From Actinomycetales bacterium SN12 (lineage in GTDB: Bacteria; Actinomycetota; Actinomycetes; Actinomycetales; Microbacteriaceae), in the NCBI GenBank assembly GCA_002837415.1, contig PJCV01000001.1, positions 124,001 through 188,000 of the forward strand: a DNA stretch of 64,000 bases, written 5' to 3'. This document shows positions 42,009 through 50,723 of the stretch, in pieces. Under the pieces are notes generated by a model. That model did not search any database and had not been told where the DNA came from. It saw only the letters and a program-made list of their open reading frames with translations. The position numbers were made by a program, and so were the translations under genes. Positions within the stretch are counted from its first letter, which is position 1; each line of letters starts with the position of its first letter.

Positions 42009-44480
42009 ATGAGTTCTCCCGCCGAGCGCTACGCGGCCGCCAGGGCGGCGGCCGAGCATCCGCACACGCAGGCTTTCGCCGAGCGACAGCGTTTCGCGCT
42101 CGACCCGTTCCAAATCGACGCCTGCTACGCGCTCGAGCGCGGTCGCAGCGTCCTGGTCGCAGCGCCGACGGGGGCGGGAAAGACGATCGTCGGCGAGTTC
42201 GCGATCCACCTGGCGATGCAGACCGGCAACGACAAGGCCTTCTACACCACGCCGATGAAGGCGCTCTCGAACCAGAAGTTCCGCGAGCTGGTCGACGTGT
42301 ACGGTGCGGATCAGGTCGGTCTGCTCACCGGCGACACCAACATCAACGGCAACGCGCGTATCGTGGTCATGACGACCGAGGTGCTGCGCAACATGCTGTA
42401 CGCCGACTCCGACGCGCTGCGCGGACTTCGGTACGTCGTGATGGACGAGGTGCACTATCTGGCAGACCGCTTCCGCGGCCCGGTGTGGGAAGAGGTCATC
42501 CTGCACCTGCCCGAGCAGGTGCGCCTCGTCTCGCTGAGCGCGACCGTGTCGAACGCCGAGGAGTTCGGCGACTGGCTCGACACCGTGCGCGGCGACACAG
42601 ACGTGATCGTCTCCGAGATCCGCCCCGTCCCGCTCGAGCAGCACGTGCTCGTGCGCGACGACCTGCTGCCGCTCTTCGACGAGCGCGCCGGCGTCGCGAC
42701 TGCGCAGGTGAACCAGGAGCTGCTGCGCATCCGCTCCTTCACCGGCTCGCGCCACGAGAGCAACCGTCGCGCGCAGGAGTACCGCAGCAACCGGCATGCC
42801 GGCCGGGACGCGCACCGTCCGGCGCGCGGCGGGAAGCGCCCCGTGCGGGCAGCGAACATGAGCCGCATCGAGCGGATGGACCGGCCCGAGGTCGTGCGCC
42901 TTCTCGAGCGCGCCAACCTGCTGCCCGCGATCTTCTTCATCTTCAGCCGGGTCGGCTGCGACGCGGCGGTGCAGCAGGTGCGCCGCTCCGGTGTGCGCCT
43001 CACCAGTCAGGAGGAGCGCGCTCTGATCCGCGAGATCGTCACGGATCGCACGCGCGCGCTGCTCGACGAGGATCTCGATGTGCTGGGCTTCTGGCAGTGG
43101 CGCGACGATCTCGAACGCGGCGTCGCCGCGCACCACGCGGGGATGCTGCCGGCGTTCAAGGAGGTCGTCGAGGAGCTGTTCCAGCGCAAGCTCGTGAAGG
43201 CTGTCTTCGCGACCGAGACGCTCGCACTGGGCATCAACATGCCCGCCCGCACCGTGGTGCTCGAGAAGATGGAGAAGTTCAACGGCGAGGCCAGGGTCGC
43301 GATCACCTCGGGGGAGTACACCCAGCTCACCGGGCGCGCAGGTCGGCGCGGGATCGACATCGAAGGTCACGCCGTCGTCCAGTGGACGGAGGGGATGGAT
43401 CCTCAGGCCGTTGCGGCACTGGCATCCCGCCGCACCTACCCGCTCAACTCCAGCTTCCGTCCGACGTACAACATGGCGGTCAATCTCATCGACCGGTTCG
43501 GCAGGTCGCGGGCACGCGAGATCCTCGAGTCGTCGTTCGCGCAGTTCCAGGCCGACAGGTCGGTCGTCGGGCTCGCCCGCAAGGTGCGGGAGGCGGAGGA
43601 CTCGCTGGCCGGCTACCGCGAGGCGATGACGTGCGAGCACGGCGACTTCCTCGAGTACGCCGCGATGCGGCGTGAGCTGAGCGATCTCGAGAAGAAGGAT
43701 CGGCGGGATGCCGGAGGGCGTGCGGTCCGCGACAAGCGCATCAAGAAGATCGAGGGACTGCGCACGCGGATGAGGCGGCACGCCTGCCACAGCTGCCCCG
43801 ACCGTGAGGCGCACGCCCGCTGGGCCGAGCGGTACTTCTCACTCAAGCGCGACACCGACCGCATCCGTCGGCAGATCGAGACGCGCACCGGCACGGTCGC
43901 CCGGATCTTCGACCGGGTGATCGATGTGCTGCAGGTGGTCGGCTATCTCGACGGCGAGGGCGATCGCCTGTCGCTGACCGATGCCGGCCGGACCATGCGG
44001 CGCATCTACGGCGAACGCGACCTGCTCGTCGCCGAATCCCTCCGTCAGGGCCTGTGGCGCACGCTCGATGCACCGTCGCTGGCCGCGATGGCCAGCTGCC
44101 TGGTCTACGAGCCGCGTCGTGACGAGCAGAACATGGGCGAGCGCGGCCTGCCTCGCGGCGCGTTCCGCATCGCGTACGACGCGACGACGAGGCTGTGGGC
44201 AGAGCTCGACGACCTCGAGCACGACTACTCGCTGCCGCGCACCGAGCCGCTCGCGCCGGGACTCGCCGCGGCCATGCACGCGTGGGCGCGCGGCGGCTCC
44301 CTCGATCGGGTGCTCATCGACGCGGACATGGCTGCCGGCGACTTCGTGCGCTGGGCCAAGCAGACCGTCGATCTCCTCGACCAGCTCTCGATCGTCGCCG
44401 AGGACGGCGACCTGGCGCGGACAGCCCGCAGGGCGCTCGACGGCGTGCGCCGCGGCATCGTCGTCTACACCGCGGTGTGA
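42009..44480 (+). CDS. helY: Ski2/Mtr4-like DEAD/DEAH-box RNA helicase HelY
   Basis: The 823-residue helicase has RFALDPFQIDACYALERGRS (Q motif region), LVAAPTGAGKTIVGEFAIHL (Walker A), TTPMKALSNQKFREL, VVMDEVHYLADRFRG (DEVH) and SLSATVSNAEEFGDWL. The second RecA domain follows, with ATETLALGINMPARTVVLEK and YTQLTGRAGRRGIDIEGHAV, then a helical C-terminal domain with paired Cys (RRHACHSCPD) like DSHCT proteins. It probably acts in RNA metabolism. The gene sits four bases after tatC, as in mycobacteria. Confidence 0.95.
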   Translation: MSSPAERYAAARAAAEHPHTQAFAERQRFALDPFQIDACYALERGRSVLVAAPTGAGKTIVGEFAIHLAMQTGNDKAFYTTPMKALSNQKFRELVDVYGADQVGLLTGDTNINGNARIVVMTTEVLRNMLYADSDALRGLRYVVMDEVHYLADRFRGPVWEEVILHLPEQVRLVSLSATVSNAEEFGDWLDTVRGDTDVIVSEIRPVPLEQHVLVRDDLLPLFDERAGVATAQVNQELLRIRSFTGSRHESNRRAQEYRSNRHAGRDAHRPARGGKRPVRAANMSRIERMDRPEVVRLLERANLLPAIFFIFSRVGCDAAVQQVRRSGVRLTSQEERALIREIVTDRTRALLDEDLDVLGFWQWRDDLERGVAAHHAGMLPAFKEVVEELFQRKLVKAVFATETLALGINMPARTVVLEKMEKFNGEARVAITSGEYTQLTGRAGRRGIDIEGHAVVQWTEGMDPQAVAALASRRTYPLNSSFRPTYNMAVNLIDRFGRSRAREILESSFAQFQADRSVVGLARKVREAEDSLAGYREAMTCEHGDFLEYAAMRRELSDLEKKDRRDAGGRAVRDKRIKKIEGLRTRMRRHACHSCPDREAHARWAERYFSLKRDTDRIRRQIETRTGTVARIFDRVIDVLQVVGYLDGEGDRLSLTDAGRTMRRIYGERDLLVAESLRQGLWRTLDAPSLAAMASCLVYEPRRDEQNMGERGLPRGAFRIAYDATTRLWAELDDLEHDYSLPRTEPLAPGLAAAMHAWARGGSLDRVLIDADMAAGDFVRWAKQTVDLLDQLSIVAEDGDLARTARRALDGVRRGIVVYTAV

Positions 44481-46006
44481 CCGGGATGAGCGACACCGAC
44501 GCGCCTTCGGCGAGCCGTGCCATGCCGCTGTGGGCCGCCATCGGCATGGCGGCGGCAGCCGGGATCCTCATGGCGCTCGCATTCCCCGCCGCCGCTGTCT
44601 GGCCGCTCGTCTTCGTGGCTCTGGCCCTGCTGCTGCCCGCGCTGGGCCGACGCCGTGTCGGCGGTGCTCTGCTCGTCGGCCTCGCTTACGGTCTGGTGTT
44701 CTTCGCCCTGCAGGTCTCCTTCACGGCGCGCTATCTCGGTCCGGTGCCGTGGCTCGCGCTGACCGTCGTGGAGGGCGTGCTCACGGCCGTGTCGCTCGTC
44801 CCGATCGCCCTCGCATACCGCTGGATGCCCAGAGCGTGGCCCCGCAGCAGGCCTGTCGCGCTGCCGCTCGTCGTCGCCGGTCTGTGGACGACGCACGAGC
44901 TCTTCCTCGGCAACTGGCCGTACGGAGGTTTCCCCTGGGGGCGGCTCGGGATGACGCAGGCGCAGGGTCCGTTCGCGCCGGTCGCCTCGTGGCTGGGGGT
45001 GAGCGGGCTGACGTTCCTGATGGTCGCGCTCGTCGCGCTGCTGATCGAGCTGTTCCGGATGCACGGGTGGCGCCGCCCGATGAACCTCATCGCCCCTGCG
45101 GTCACCCTGCTCGTGCTGCTGCTGACGCCGCTGTTCCCGACGACGCGATCGGGTGAGATGCGCATCGCGGCGGTGCAGGGGAACGGCACCACCGGCTACT
45201 TCGACGAACGAGAGCCGTACGGCGTGATCAGCGCTCAGATGGATGCGACCAGGACGATCGGCGAAGAGGACGTCGGCCTGCTCGTCTGGCCGGAGGGCGG
45301 CATCGACTACGACCCGTTCCAGGACGAGTCGACCGCGCGGCGGCTCACCCGCCTCGTGAACGAGTTCGACGCGCCTCTGCTCGCCAACACCGCCACCGAG
45401 CGCGGGAAGCGCATCTTCAACACCTCGTTCCTGTGGACTCGAGAGGGCGGTGCCTCGCAGCTGCACGACAAGAGGCATCCGGTGCCCTTCGGCGAGTACG
45501 TCCCCGACCGCGACTTCTACTACGCGCTCGCACCTGACCTCATCGGGCTGATCGGCCGCGAGTACACCCCCGGCACGAACCCGCCGCTCGTGCGGGTCGA
45601 CGGCACGGGCGTCGGACTCGCGATCTGCTTCGACGTCATCTACGACGAGGTCATCCGCGAGAGTGTCGCCGAGGGCGCCGAGGTGCTGGTCTTCCAGACG
45701 AACAACGCGGACTTCCGCGGAACCGACGAGAACCTGCAGCAGCTCGCATTCGCCCGCATGCGCGCCATCGAGACCGGACGCAGCGTCGTGAATGTCTCGA
45801 CCGTCGGCACGAGCCAGATCATCCGGCCCGACGGGTCGACCGTCTCTACCCTGGACGCAGATGAGGCCGGAGCGCTGCTCGAGGGTGTCGAACTGCGCTC
45901 CGGCCTCACTGCGGGGGTCGTGCTGGGGCCGTGGATTCAGCTGGGGATGCTGATCACGCCGGTCGTGCTCGTCGTCGCCGGACTGCTGTCGCGACGGCGA
46001 CTCTGA
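44477..46006 (+). CDS. lnt: Apolipoprotein N-acyltransferase
   Basis: Lnt transfers an acyl chain to the N-terminal Cys of lipoproteins at the membrane. The 509-residue protein has about eight hydrophobic segments. An extracytoplasmic nitrilase-like domain between the sixth and the last carries the Glu of LLVWPEGGIDYD, the Lys of HDKRHPVPFGEYVP and the Cys of GVGLAICFDVIYDEVIRES. M. tuberculosis Ppm1 carries a dolichol-phosphate-mannose synthase domain after Lnt; here the protein ends after the last membrane helix. The start is GTG 44477 (overlapping helY) or ATG 44486. Confidence 0.93.
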   Translation: MTGMSDTDAPSASRAMPLWAAIGMAAAAGILMALAFPAAAVWPLVFVALALLLPALGRRRVGGALLVGLAYGLVFFALQVSFTARYLGPVPWLALTVVEGVLTAVSLVPIALAYRWMPRAWPRSRPVALPLVVAGLWTTHELFLGNWPYGGFPWGRLGMTQAQGPFAPVASWLGVSGLTFLMVALVALLIELFRMHGWRRPMNLIAPAVTLLVLLLTPLFPTTRSGEMRIAAVQGNGTTGYFDEREPYGVISAQMDATRTIGEEDVGLLVWPEGGIDYDPFQDESTARRLTRLVNEFDAPLLANTATERGKRIFNTSFLWTREGGASQLHDKRHPVPFGEYVPDRDFYYALAPDLIGLIGREYTPGTNPPLVRVDGTGVGLAICFDVIYDEVIRESVAEGAEVLVFQTNNADFRGTDENLQQLAFARMRAIETGRSVVNVSTVGTSQIIRPDGSTVSTLDADEAGALLEGVELRSGLTAGVVLGPWIQLGMLITPVVLVVAGLLSRRRL

Positions 46007-46007
46007 G

Positions 46008-46391
46008 TCACGCGCCGATGCGGTGGCGGGTGGGGTCGTCTCCCGCGCCGCGGCGGGCGCGGACGTAGGCGAGGCGCTCTGCGAGGAGCTCTTCGAGCTC
46101 GTCGCGGGTACGGCGCTCGAGCAGCATGTCCCAGTGGGTTCGTGCCACCTTCTCGTCGTTGTCCTCGATCTTGACGGGCGCACCGTCGACCTGCAGCACC
46201 GCTTCGGCGCCGCAGTGACGGCACTCCCAGGTCTGCGGGGCCTCGGCGTCGGCGGCGAACATCAGGGTGGTCTCCTGGCCGCACGTGTCGCACTTGTACG
46301 CGGTGGCGCGTCGCTCCATGAAGACGACGCCCTCCTCGCTCTGAAGGCTCTGGGCACCCAGCCGGATGCCGCGAAGGCTGCGATCTGCCAT
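46008..46391 (-). CDS. rbpA: RNA polymerase-binding protein RbpA
   Basis: RbpA binds RNA polymerase and principal sigma factors and stabilises the open complex in Actinobacteria. The 127-residue protein has the N-terminal ADRSLRGIRLGAQSLQSEEG, the zinc-type core with YKCDTCGQETTLMFAADA and WECRHCG, and the sigma-interacting helix THWDMLLERRTRDELEELLA. AGAGGA precedes the ATG. It is convergent with lnt, one base apart, recalling the adjacency of rbpA and ppm1 in M. tuberculosis. Confidence 0.97.
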   Translation of the reverse strand: MADRSLRGIRLGAQSLQSEEGVVFMERRATAYKCDTCGQETTLMFAADAEAPQTWECRHCGAEAVLQVDGAPVKIEDNDEKVARTHWDMLLERRTRDELEELLAERLAYVRARRGAGDDPTRHRIGA

Positions 46392-46420
46392 TGTGTGGTC
46401 CTCTCGTCGCTGTCAGGTAT

Positions 46421-46446
46421 AACGTCTGCGCCTGTGCGATTCATCC
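46421..46446 (-). promoter_or_regulatory. Candidate SigR-type (ECF) promoter of rbpA
   Basis: On the minus strand GGATG, 18 bases, GTT are found 30 to 55 bases upstream of the rbpA start. This resembles the SigR consensus GGAAT-N18-GTT. In Streptomyces rbpA is induced by thiol stress through SigR. A housekeeping -10 (TATACC) overlaps. Confidence 0.35.
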
Positions 46447-46510
46447 ACGGTGGTGATAACCGGCTCGGACTCACAGGGGAATCCCAGGGCATGCGGGCGC
46501 CGCGGAACCG

Positions 46511-47281
46511 TCAGGAGAGAGTTCGCACCGCCACACCGGCGCGATCGGTCACGATGCCGTCGGCGCCGGCGGCGACCAGCCGCGCCATCTCGGCGGGTTC
46601 GTTGACCGTCCAGACGTGCACCTCGACTCCGTGCCGGTGAGCGGCGCGCAGCAGCGAGGGAGTGAAGAGGCGGACGCCGCTGTGGGATACCGGGATCTGC
46701 ACCGCGTCGACATCGCGCAGCACGCGGGCGGGGGAGAGGCGGATGGCCGAGAGCGCTCGCAGGCGTGTGATCACCGAGCGACCGCCCGACGTGGCCGGCC
46801 TGATCTTCGCTCCCGCCTCGATCGTCGCCTGGAGCGCGGCGAGGCGATGACGGTCGGAGAAGCTGGTGACCAGCACCCGATCCGCGTGCGGCGCGACCGC
46901 GGCGCCGAGCGGGACGGATGCCTGTGCCGTCTTCACGTCGATGTTGAACCTGATGCCGGGGAAGGCATCGAGGGCGTCTGCCACTGTGAGCAGTCCGCCG
47001 TGCTCGGCGAAGAGGCGCTCCAGCTCTCTCGTGCGCACCGAGCCCACGCGGCGCGGGTCCCCGGCCAGTCGCTGCAGTGTCTCGTCGTGGAAGAGGACGA
47101 CATCTCCGTCTGCCGTGACCCGGCAGTCGGTCTCGATGTACTCCGCGCCGGCCGCGTGCGCGGCGGCGAACGAGGCCGCGGTGTTCTCCCACACCGCAGC
47201 GCCTCCGCCGCCCGCGACGATCAGTCCGCGGTGGGCGAAGACGCGAGGGTGCCTGGTGCCGACGAAGAACGGATGCGTCAC
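46511..47281 (-). CDS. Glycerophosphodiester phosphodiesterase family protein
   Basis: The 256-residue TIM-barrel protein has RVFAHRGLIV (catalytic His-Arg), WENTAASFAAAHAAGAEYIE and TDCRVTADGDVVLFHDETLQ (metal-binding Glu/Asp and second catalytic His), and in the C-terminal part VHVWTVNEPAEMARLVAAGA with DGIVTDRAG. It would cleave glycerophosphodiesters to glycerol-3-phosphate and an alcohol. There is no signal peptide, so it is probably cytoplasmic. It overlaps the SPFH gene by four bases on the same strand. Confidence 0.93.
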   Translation of the reverse strand: MTHPFFVGTRHPRVFAHRGLIVAGGGGAAVWENTAASFAAAHAAGAEYIETDCRVTADGDVVLFHDETLQRLAGDPRRVGSVRTRELERLFAEHGGLLTVADALDAFPGIRFNIDVKTAQASVPLGAAVAPHADRVLVTSFSDRHRLAALQATIEAGAKIRPATSGGRSVITRLRALSAIRLSPARVLRDVDAVQIPVSHSGVRLFTPSLLRAAHRHGVEVHVWTVNEPAEMARLVAAGADGIVTDRAGVAVRTLS

Positions 47282-48207
47282 GCGCCGCGCGGCGGCTCGC
47301 CGGCGGCGTCGCCCCGGGGTGTGAACGCCGATCCGATGCCCTTGAGCGCCTCGGTCAGCTCGCTCGGGATGATCCAGAGCTTGCTCGACTCGCTCTCGCT
47401 GATCTTGGGCAGCATCTGCAGGTACTGGTACGCGAGCAGCTTGTCGTCGGGCCGGCCCTGGTGAATGGCGCTGAACACATTCTGAATGGCCTCGGCCTCG
47501 CCCTGGGCGCGGAGCACCGCCGCCTGCTTGTCGCCCTCGGCTTTGAGGATAGCTGCCTGACGCTGCCCCTCGGCTTCGAGGATCTGCGACTGCTTCGAGC
47601 CTTCAGCGGTGAGGATGGTGGCACGACGCTCGCGCTCGGCGCGCATCTGCTTCTCCATCGAATCCTGGATCGAGACGGGCGGGTCGATGGCCTTCAGCTC
47701 GACGCGCGAGACGCGGATGCCCCACTTGCCGGTGGCCTCATCGAGCACCACTCGCAGCTGGCCGTTGATCTCGTCGCGGCTGGTGAGCGCCTCTTCGAGG
47801 TTCAATCCGCCGACGACGTTGCGCAGCGTCGTCGTGGTCAGCTGCTCGACGGCACCGAGGTAGTTCGCGATCTCGTAAGTCGCGGCACGGGCATCCGTCA
47901 CCTGGAAATAGACGACGGTGTCGATCGACACCACCAGGTTGTCCTCGGTGATGACGGGCTGCGGCGGGAACGAGACGACCTGCTCGCGCATGTCGATCAG
48001 CGGACGCAGCCGGTCGATGAACGGCACCAGGATGTTCAGCCCCGGCTGAAGGGTCTTGTGATACCGGCCGAGGCGTTCGACCACGCCGGCCGTCGCCTGC
48101 GGGATGATCCGGATCGCGCGGGCGATCGTGACCAGCACGAAGATGATGACCGCGATGGCGAGGACCCACGCGATGGCGGTCGGAATGAACGAGGAGTCGT
48201 TCATCAT
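47278..48207 (-). CDS. SPFH/Band 7 (paraslipin-type) membrane protein
   Basis: The protein of 309 residues has one N-terminal helix (FIPTAIAWVLAIAVIIFVLV), then the SPFH domain (IIPQATAGVVERLGRYHKTL, LVPFIDRLRPLIDMREQVVS, YEIANYLGAVEQLTTTTLRN). A long coiled-coil region follows, with the repeated (A/E)EGxxQxxIL pattern (ILTAEGSKQSQILEAEGQRQ). It should form large membrane assemblies. The next gene upstream encodes NfeD, its usual partner. Confidence 0.93.
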   Translation of the reverse strand: MMNDSSFIPTAIAWVLAIAVIIFVLVTIARAIRIIPQATAGVVERLGRYHKTLQPGLNILVPFIDRLRPLIDMREQVVSFPPQPVITEDNLVVSIDTVVYFQVTDARAATYEIANYLGAVEQLTTTTLRNVVGGLNLEEALTSRDEINGQLRVVLDEATGKWGIRVSRVELKAIDPPVSIQDSMEKQMRAERERRATILTAEGSKQSQILEAEGQRQAAILKAEGDKQAAVLRAQGEAEAIQNVFSAIHQGRPDDKLLAYQYLQMLPKISESESSKLWIIPSELTEALKGIGSAFTPRGDAAGEPPRGA

Positions 48208-48211
48208 GCTC

Positions 48212-48685
48212 CTATTCGGTGACGGGACGGACGATGGCGGTGGCGCCGCTGATGTCGGCGACCGCGATGCGGGTGCCGGCGATGATGGGCGTGCCGTCGA
48301 GGCTGCGGGCGGTCCAGATGTCGCCGTTGCTGAGCTTGACCTGACCGGTGATCTGGGTGATGTCGAGCAGCGCGGTGCCGCCCAGGCCCATCAGCGCATC
48401 GACGTTGGACTTCGCGGGATCCTCTCCGCGGCGCAGGCGGTGAAGCAGAGGAGGGCGGAGGAAGAAGATGAACAGCGCTGCCGCCACGGCGGCGACGATC
48501 AGCTGCGCCCACCACGGAAGTCCGAGAAGTCCGGCGATGAGGCCGAGAAGACCGCCGAACGACAGCATCAGGAAGGTGAAGTCGAGGGTGAGCATCTCGA
48601 TCACCAGGAAGACGGCGATCAGCACCAGCCAGGCGATCCACGCCCACTGCCCGATGTCGGCTAAGAATGTCGCCAGACCGTCCAT
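48212..48685 (-). CDS. NfeD family membrane protein
   Basis: The 157-residue protein has three or four hydrophobic segments (AWIAWLVLIAVFLVIEMLTL, FLMLSFGGLLGLIAGLLGL, WWAQLIVAAVAAALFIFFLR) and a C-terminal OB fold (GLGGTALLDITQITGQVKLS, VADISGATAIVRPVTE). This is the short form of NfeD that works with SPFH proteins. It lies four bases before the SPFH gene on the same strand. Confidence 0.93.
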   Translation of the reverse strand: MDGLATFLADIGQWAWIAWLVLIAVFLVIEMLTLDFTFLMLSFGGLLGLIAGLLGLPWWAQLIVAAVAAALFIFFLRPPLLHRLRRGEDPAKSNVDALMGLGGTALLDITQITGQVKLSNGDIWTARSLDGTPIIAGTRIAVADISGATAIVRPVTE

Positions 48686-48799
48686 ACGCCCTCCTGAGCG
48701 TCAACCTACCACGCTGGTCAGGACCGGGCCGCGGAAGGGCGCCGTTGTATGGTGGGATGTCGCCATCCCCGGCGACCGCGCGCATCCCGAGGAGCAGAG

Positions 48800-49564
48800 A
48801 TGACCCAGGTCCTTCCCGCCGGATCCCTCGACGGCAAGGTGGCTCTCGTCACCGGCTCGTCGCGCGGCATCGGCGCTGACACCGTCCGCTACTTCGCCGA
48901 GGCCGGCGCCGACGTCGTCATCAACTTCCGCAACAAGGCTCCGCGCGCGGAGAAGCTCGCGAACGAGCTGCGCGCCCTCGGACGCCGTGCGCTCGTCGTC
49001 GGCGCGGACCTCACCGACCCCGAGTCCGTGTCCGCGATGTTCGACCGGGTGCGCGAGGAGTTCGGTCGCCTCGACGTGCTGGTGCTCAATGCCTCCGGAG
49101 GCATGGAGTCCGGTATGGCAGAGGACTACGCGCTGAAGCTCAACCGCGATGCGCAGGTGAACGTGCTGCAGACCGCAGAGCCGCTGCTGGGCGACGGCGC
49201 TCGGGTCGTGTTCGTCACCAGTCACCAGGCGCACTTCATCCGCACCACGCCGACCATGCCCGAGTACGAGCCGGTCGCTCGCTCCAAGCGCGCGGGCGAA
49301 GACGCGCTGCGCGAGCTGATCCCCGGTCTCGCCGAGAAGGGCGTCGGGTTCACGGTCGTCTCAGGCGACATGATCGAGGGCACCATCACCGCGACGCTTC
49401 TCGAGCGCGCCAACCCCGGCGCGATCGCGGACCGCCGCGAGTCGGCGGGAAAGCTCTACAACGTCTCGGAGTTCGCCGCAGAGGTGGCGAAGGCCGCCGT
49501 GGACCCGGTGCCGGTCGACAACACCCGTCTCGTCGGCGACACCTCGGATTTCGCCGCGGAGTGA
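48800..49564 (+). CDS. Short-chain dehydrogenase/reductase
   Basis: The 254-residue protein has a Rossmann start (GKVALVTGSSRGIGADTVRY, TGxxxGIG), the DVVINFRNK segment that suggests NADP preference, VVGADLTDPESVSAMF and LVLNASGGMESG in place of NNAG. The usual YxxxK pair is not clear: TMPEYEPVARSKRAGEDALR has Tyr and Lys seven positions apart. It may be a divergent SDR or catalytically altered. AGGAG is well placed for the ATG at 48800. Confidence 0.88.
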   Translation: MTQVLPAGSLDGKVALVTGSSRGIGADTVRYFAEAGADVVINFRNKAPRAEKLANELRALGRRALVVGADLTDPESVSAMFDRVREEFGRLDVLVLNASGGMESGMAEDYALKLNRDAQVNVLQTAEPLLGDGARVVFVTSHQAHFIRTTPTMPEYEPVARSKRAGEDALRELIPGLAEKGVGFTVVSGDMIEGTITATLLERANPGAIADRRESAGKLYNVSEFAAEVAKAAVDPVPVDNTRLVGDTSDFAAE

Positions 49565-49573
49565 CGTTCGAAC

Positions 49574-49611
49574 GAAGAGGGAGGCGACCCGCCGGGGTCG
49601 CCTCCCTCTTC
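49574..49611. terminator. Bidirectional hairpin between convergent genes
   Basis: A perfect 16-bp inverted repeat (49574-49589 with 49596-49611) has a 6-base loop. On the plus strand CTTCTTCTGT follows. It separates the SDR gene from the DUF308 gene. Confidence 0.85.
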
Positions 49612-49627
49612 TTCTGTCGGCCTCGGC

Positions 49628-50212
49628 TCAGACCACGACGTCCGGCGCCTGCACAGAATCGACGGGCTTCAGGGTGAGCGCCCGCACCAGCTGCACGACC
49701 CCGAGCGCGACCAGCGAGATGCCGAGAATCAGCCACAGCACCGTGGCGGCGTAGAGCGGCGAGAGCAGCACGACGATGCCGGCGACGATGCCGAGCAGCG
49801 CGTACAGCAGCGTCCACACCTTGGACGCGTCGTGTCCCATCAGGCTCAGCGCCACCACGCCATCGGCGATCCAGCTCACGCCGATGAAGATCGCGACGAT
49901 GATCGCAAGCGTGACCGTCGCCGCACTGAGGTTGGCGAATGCGATGATGCCGGTTGCGATGTACAGCAGGCCCAGGACGACATGGCCGGTTCGCACCCAG
50001 CCGCCGCCCCTGCCCGAGAACACGGCGAGTCCGAGGTAGACGAGACCGCCGATGATGAGGTAGCTGGCGAAGATGCCGGTGACGATCACGGCCGATTTCG
50101 CGGGCCAGATGAGCAGCACGAGCCCGGCGATGAGAGTGATGGCCCCGGCGATGCCGAGGAAGAGACGGACGGAGCGCAGAAAACCGGGATCGGCGAATCG
50201 CAAGGCGGCCAT
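49628..50212 (-). CDS. HdeD/DUF308 family membrane protein
   Basis: The 194-residue protein has six hydrophobic segments, arranged as pairs of similar hairpins (LFLGIAGAITLIAGLVLLIW, VIVTGIFASYLIIGGLVYLG, HVVLGLLYIATGIIAFANL, LAIIVAIFIGVSWIADGVVA, LLYALLGIVAGIVVLLSPLY, VLWLILGISLVALGVVQLV). This matches the DUF308/HdeD family, linked to acid resistance in E. coli. Its role here is unknown. It is divergent from the AraC-type regulator gene. Confidence 0.88.
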   Translation of the reverse strand: MAALRFADPGFLRSVRLFLGIAGAITLIAGLVLLIWPAKSAVIVTGIFASYLIIGGLVYLGLAVFSGRGGGWVRTGHVVLGLLYIATGIIAFANLSAATVTLAIIVAIFIGVSWIADGVVALSLMGHDASKVWTLLYALLGIVAGIVVLLSPLYAATVLWLILGISLVALGVVQLVRALTLKPVDSVQAPDVVV

Positions 50213-50272
50213 GATTGTCCTTTCGTACGAGGGACGCTACGCGCACACGCTATCGGATGCCAGGATCGGGAT

Positions 50273-50713
50273 GTGCCACAGGTTGATGAGGACGCGTATC
50301 GACTCGCGGAGCTGATCAGGCTGCGTCGGGTGCGCGACCGGATCGATCGCGAGTACGCCCGCGCGCTCGACGTCGAGACGCTGGCACGCGGGGAGCACAT
50401 GTCGGCGGGCCACCTCAGCCGCAGATTCCGCCAGGTGTTCGGCGAATCCCCGTACTCCTACCTGATGACGCGCCGCATCGAGCGGGCCATGGCTCTGCTG
50501 CGGCGCGGAGACGTGAGCGTGACCGAGGCGTGCTTCGCGGTCGGCTTCTCGTCGCTCGGCACGTTCAGCACCCGCTTCAGCCAGCTCGTCGGTCTGTCGC
50601 CGAGCGCCTACCGGCGGGAGCCGGGACCGGGCCCGGGCATCCCGTCGTGGATCGAGAAGCAGGCGACAAGACCGATCAGGAATCGAGAAGCGGCGTCGCA
50701 CGGGCGTGAGTAG
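50273..50713 (+). CDS. AraC family regulator, DNA-binding domain only
   Basis: From the GTG at 50273 the protein has 146 residues and contains just the two helix-turn-helix units: RALDVETLARGEHMSAGHLS with RRFRQVFGESPYSYLMTRRI, and VSVTEACFAVGFSSLGTFST with RFSQLVGLSPSAYRR. No ligand-binding cupin domain exists. Stand-alone AraC domains of this sort often precede VOC and UvrA-like genes. Its TAG stop forms part of the promoter hexamer of the next gene. Confidence 0.85.
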   Translation: MPQVDEDAYRLAELIRLRRVRDRIDREYARALDVETLARGEHMSAGHLSRRFRQVFGESPYSYLMTRRIERAMALLRRGDVSVTEACFAVGFSSLGTFSTRFSQLVGLSPSAYRREPGPGPGIPSWIEKQATRPIRNREAASHGRE

Positions 50714-50716
50714 CGT
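50711..50716 (+). promoter_or_regulatory. -10 hexamer TAGCGT built on the AraC stop codon
   Basis: The AraC gene's TAG stop starts TAGCGT, and seven bases later the VOC gene begins with ATG without a Shine-Dalgarno sequence. Confidence 0.4.
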
Positions 50717-50723
50717 CGACGCC

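Noticed and set aside
41934..43814. Long minus-strand frame opposite helY
   Set aside because: HelY has every helicase motif in the plus-strand frame, so this is a shadow.
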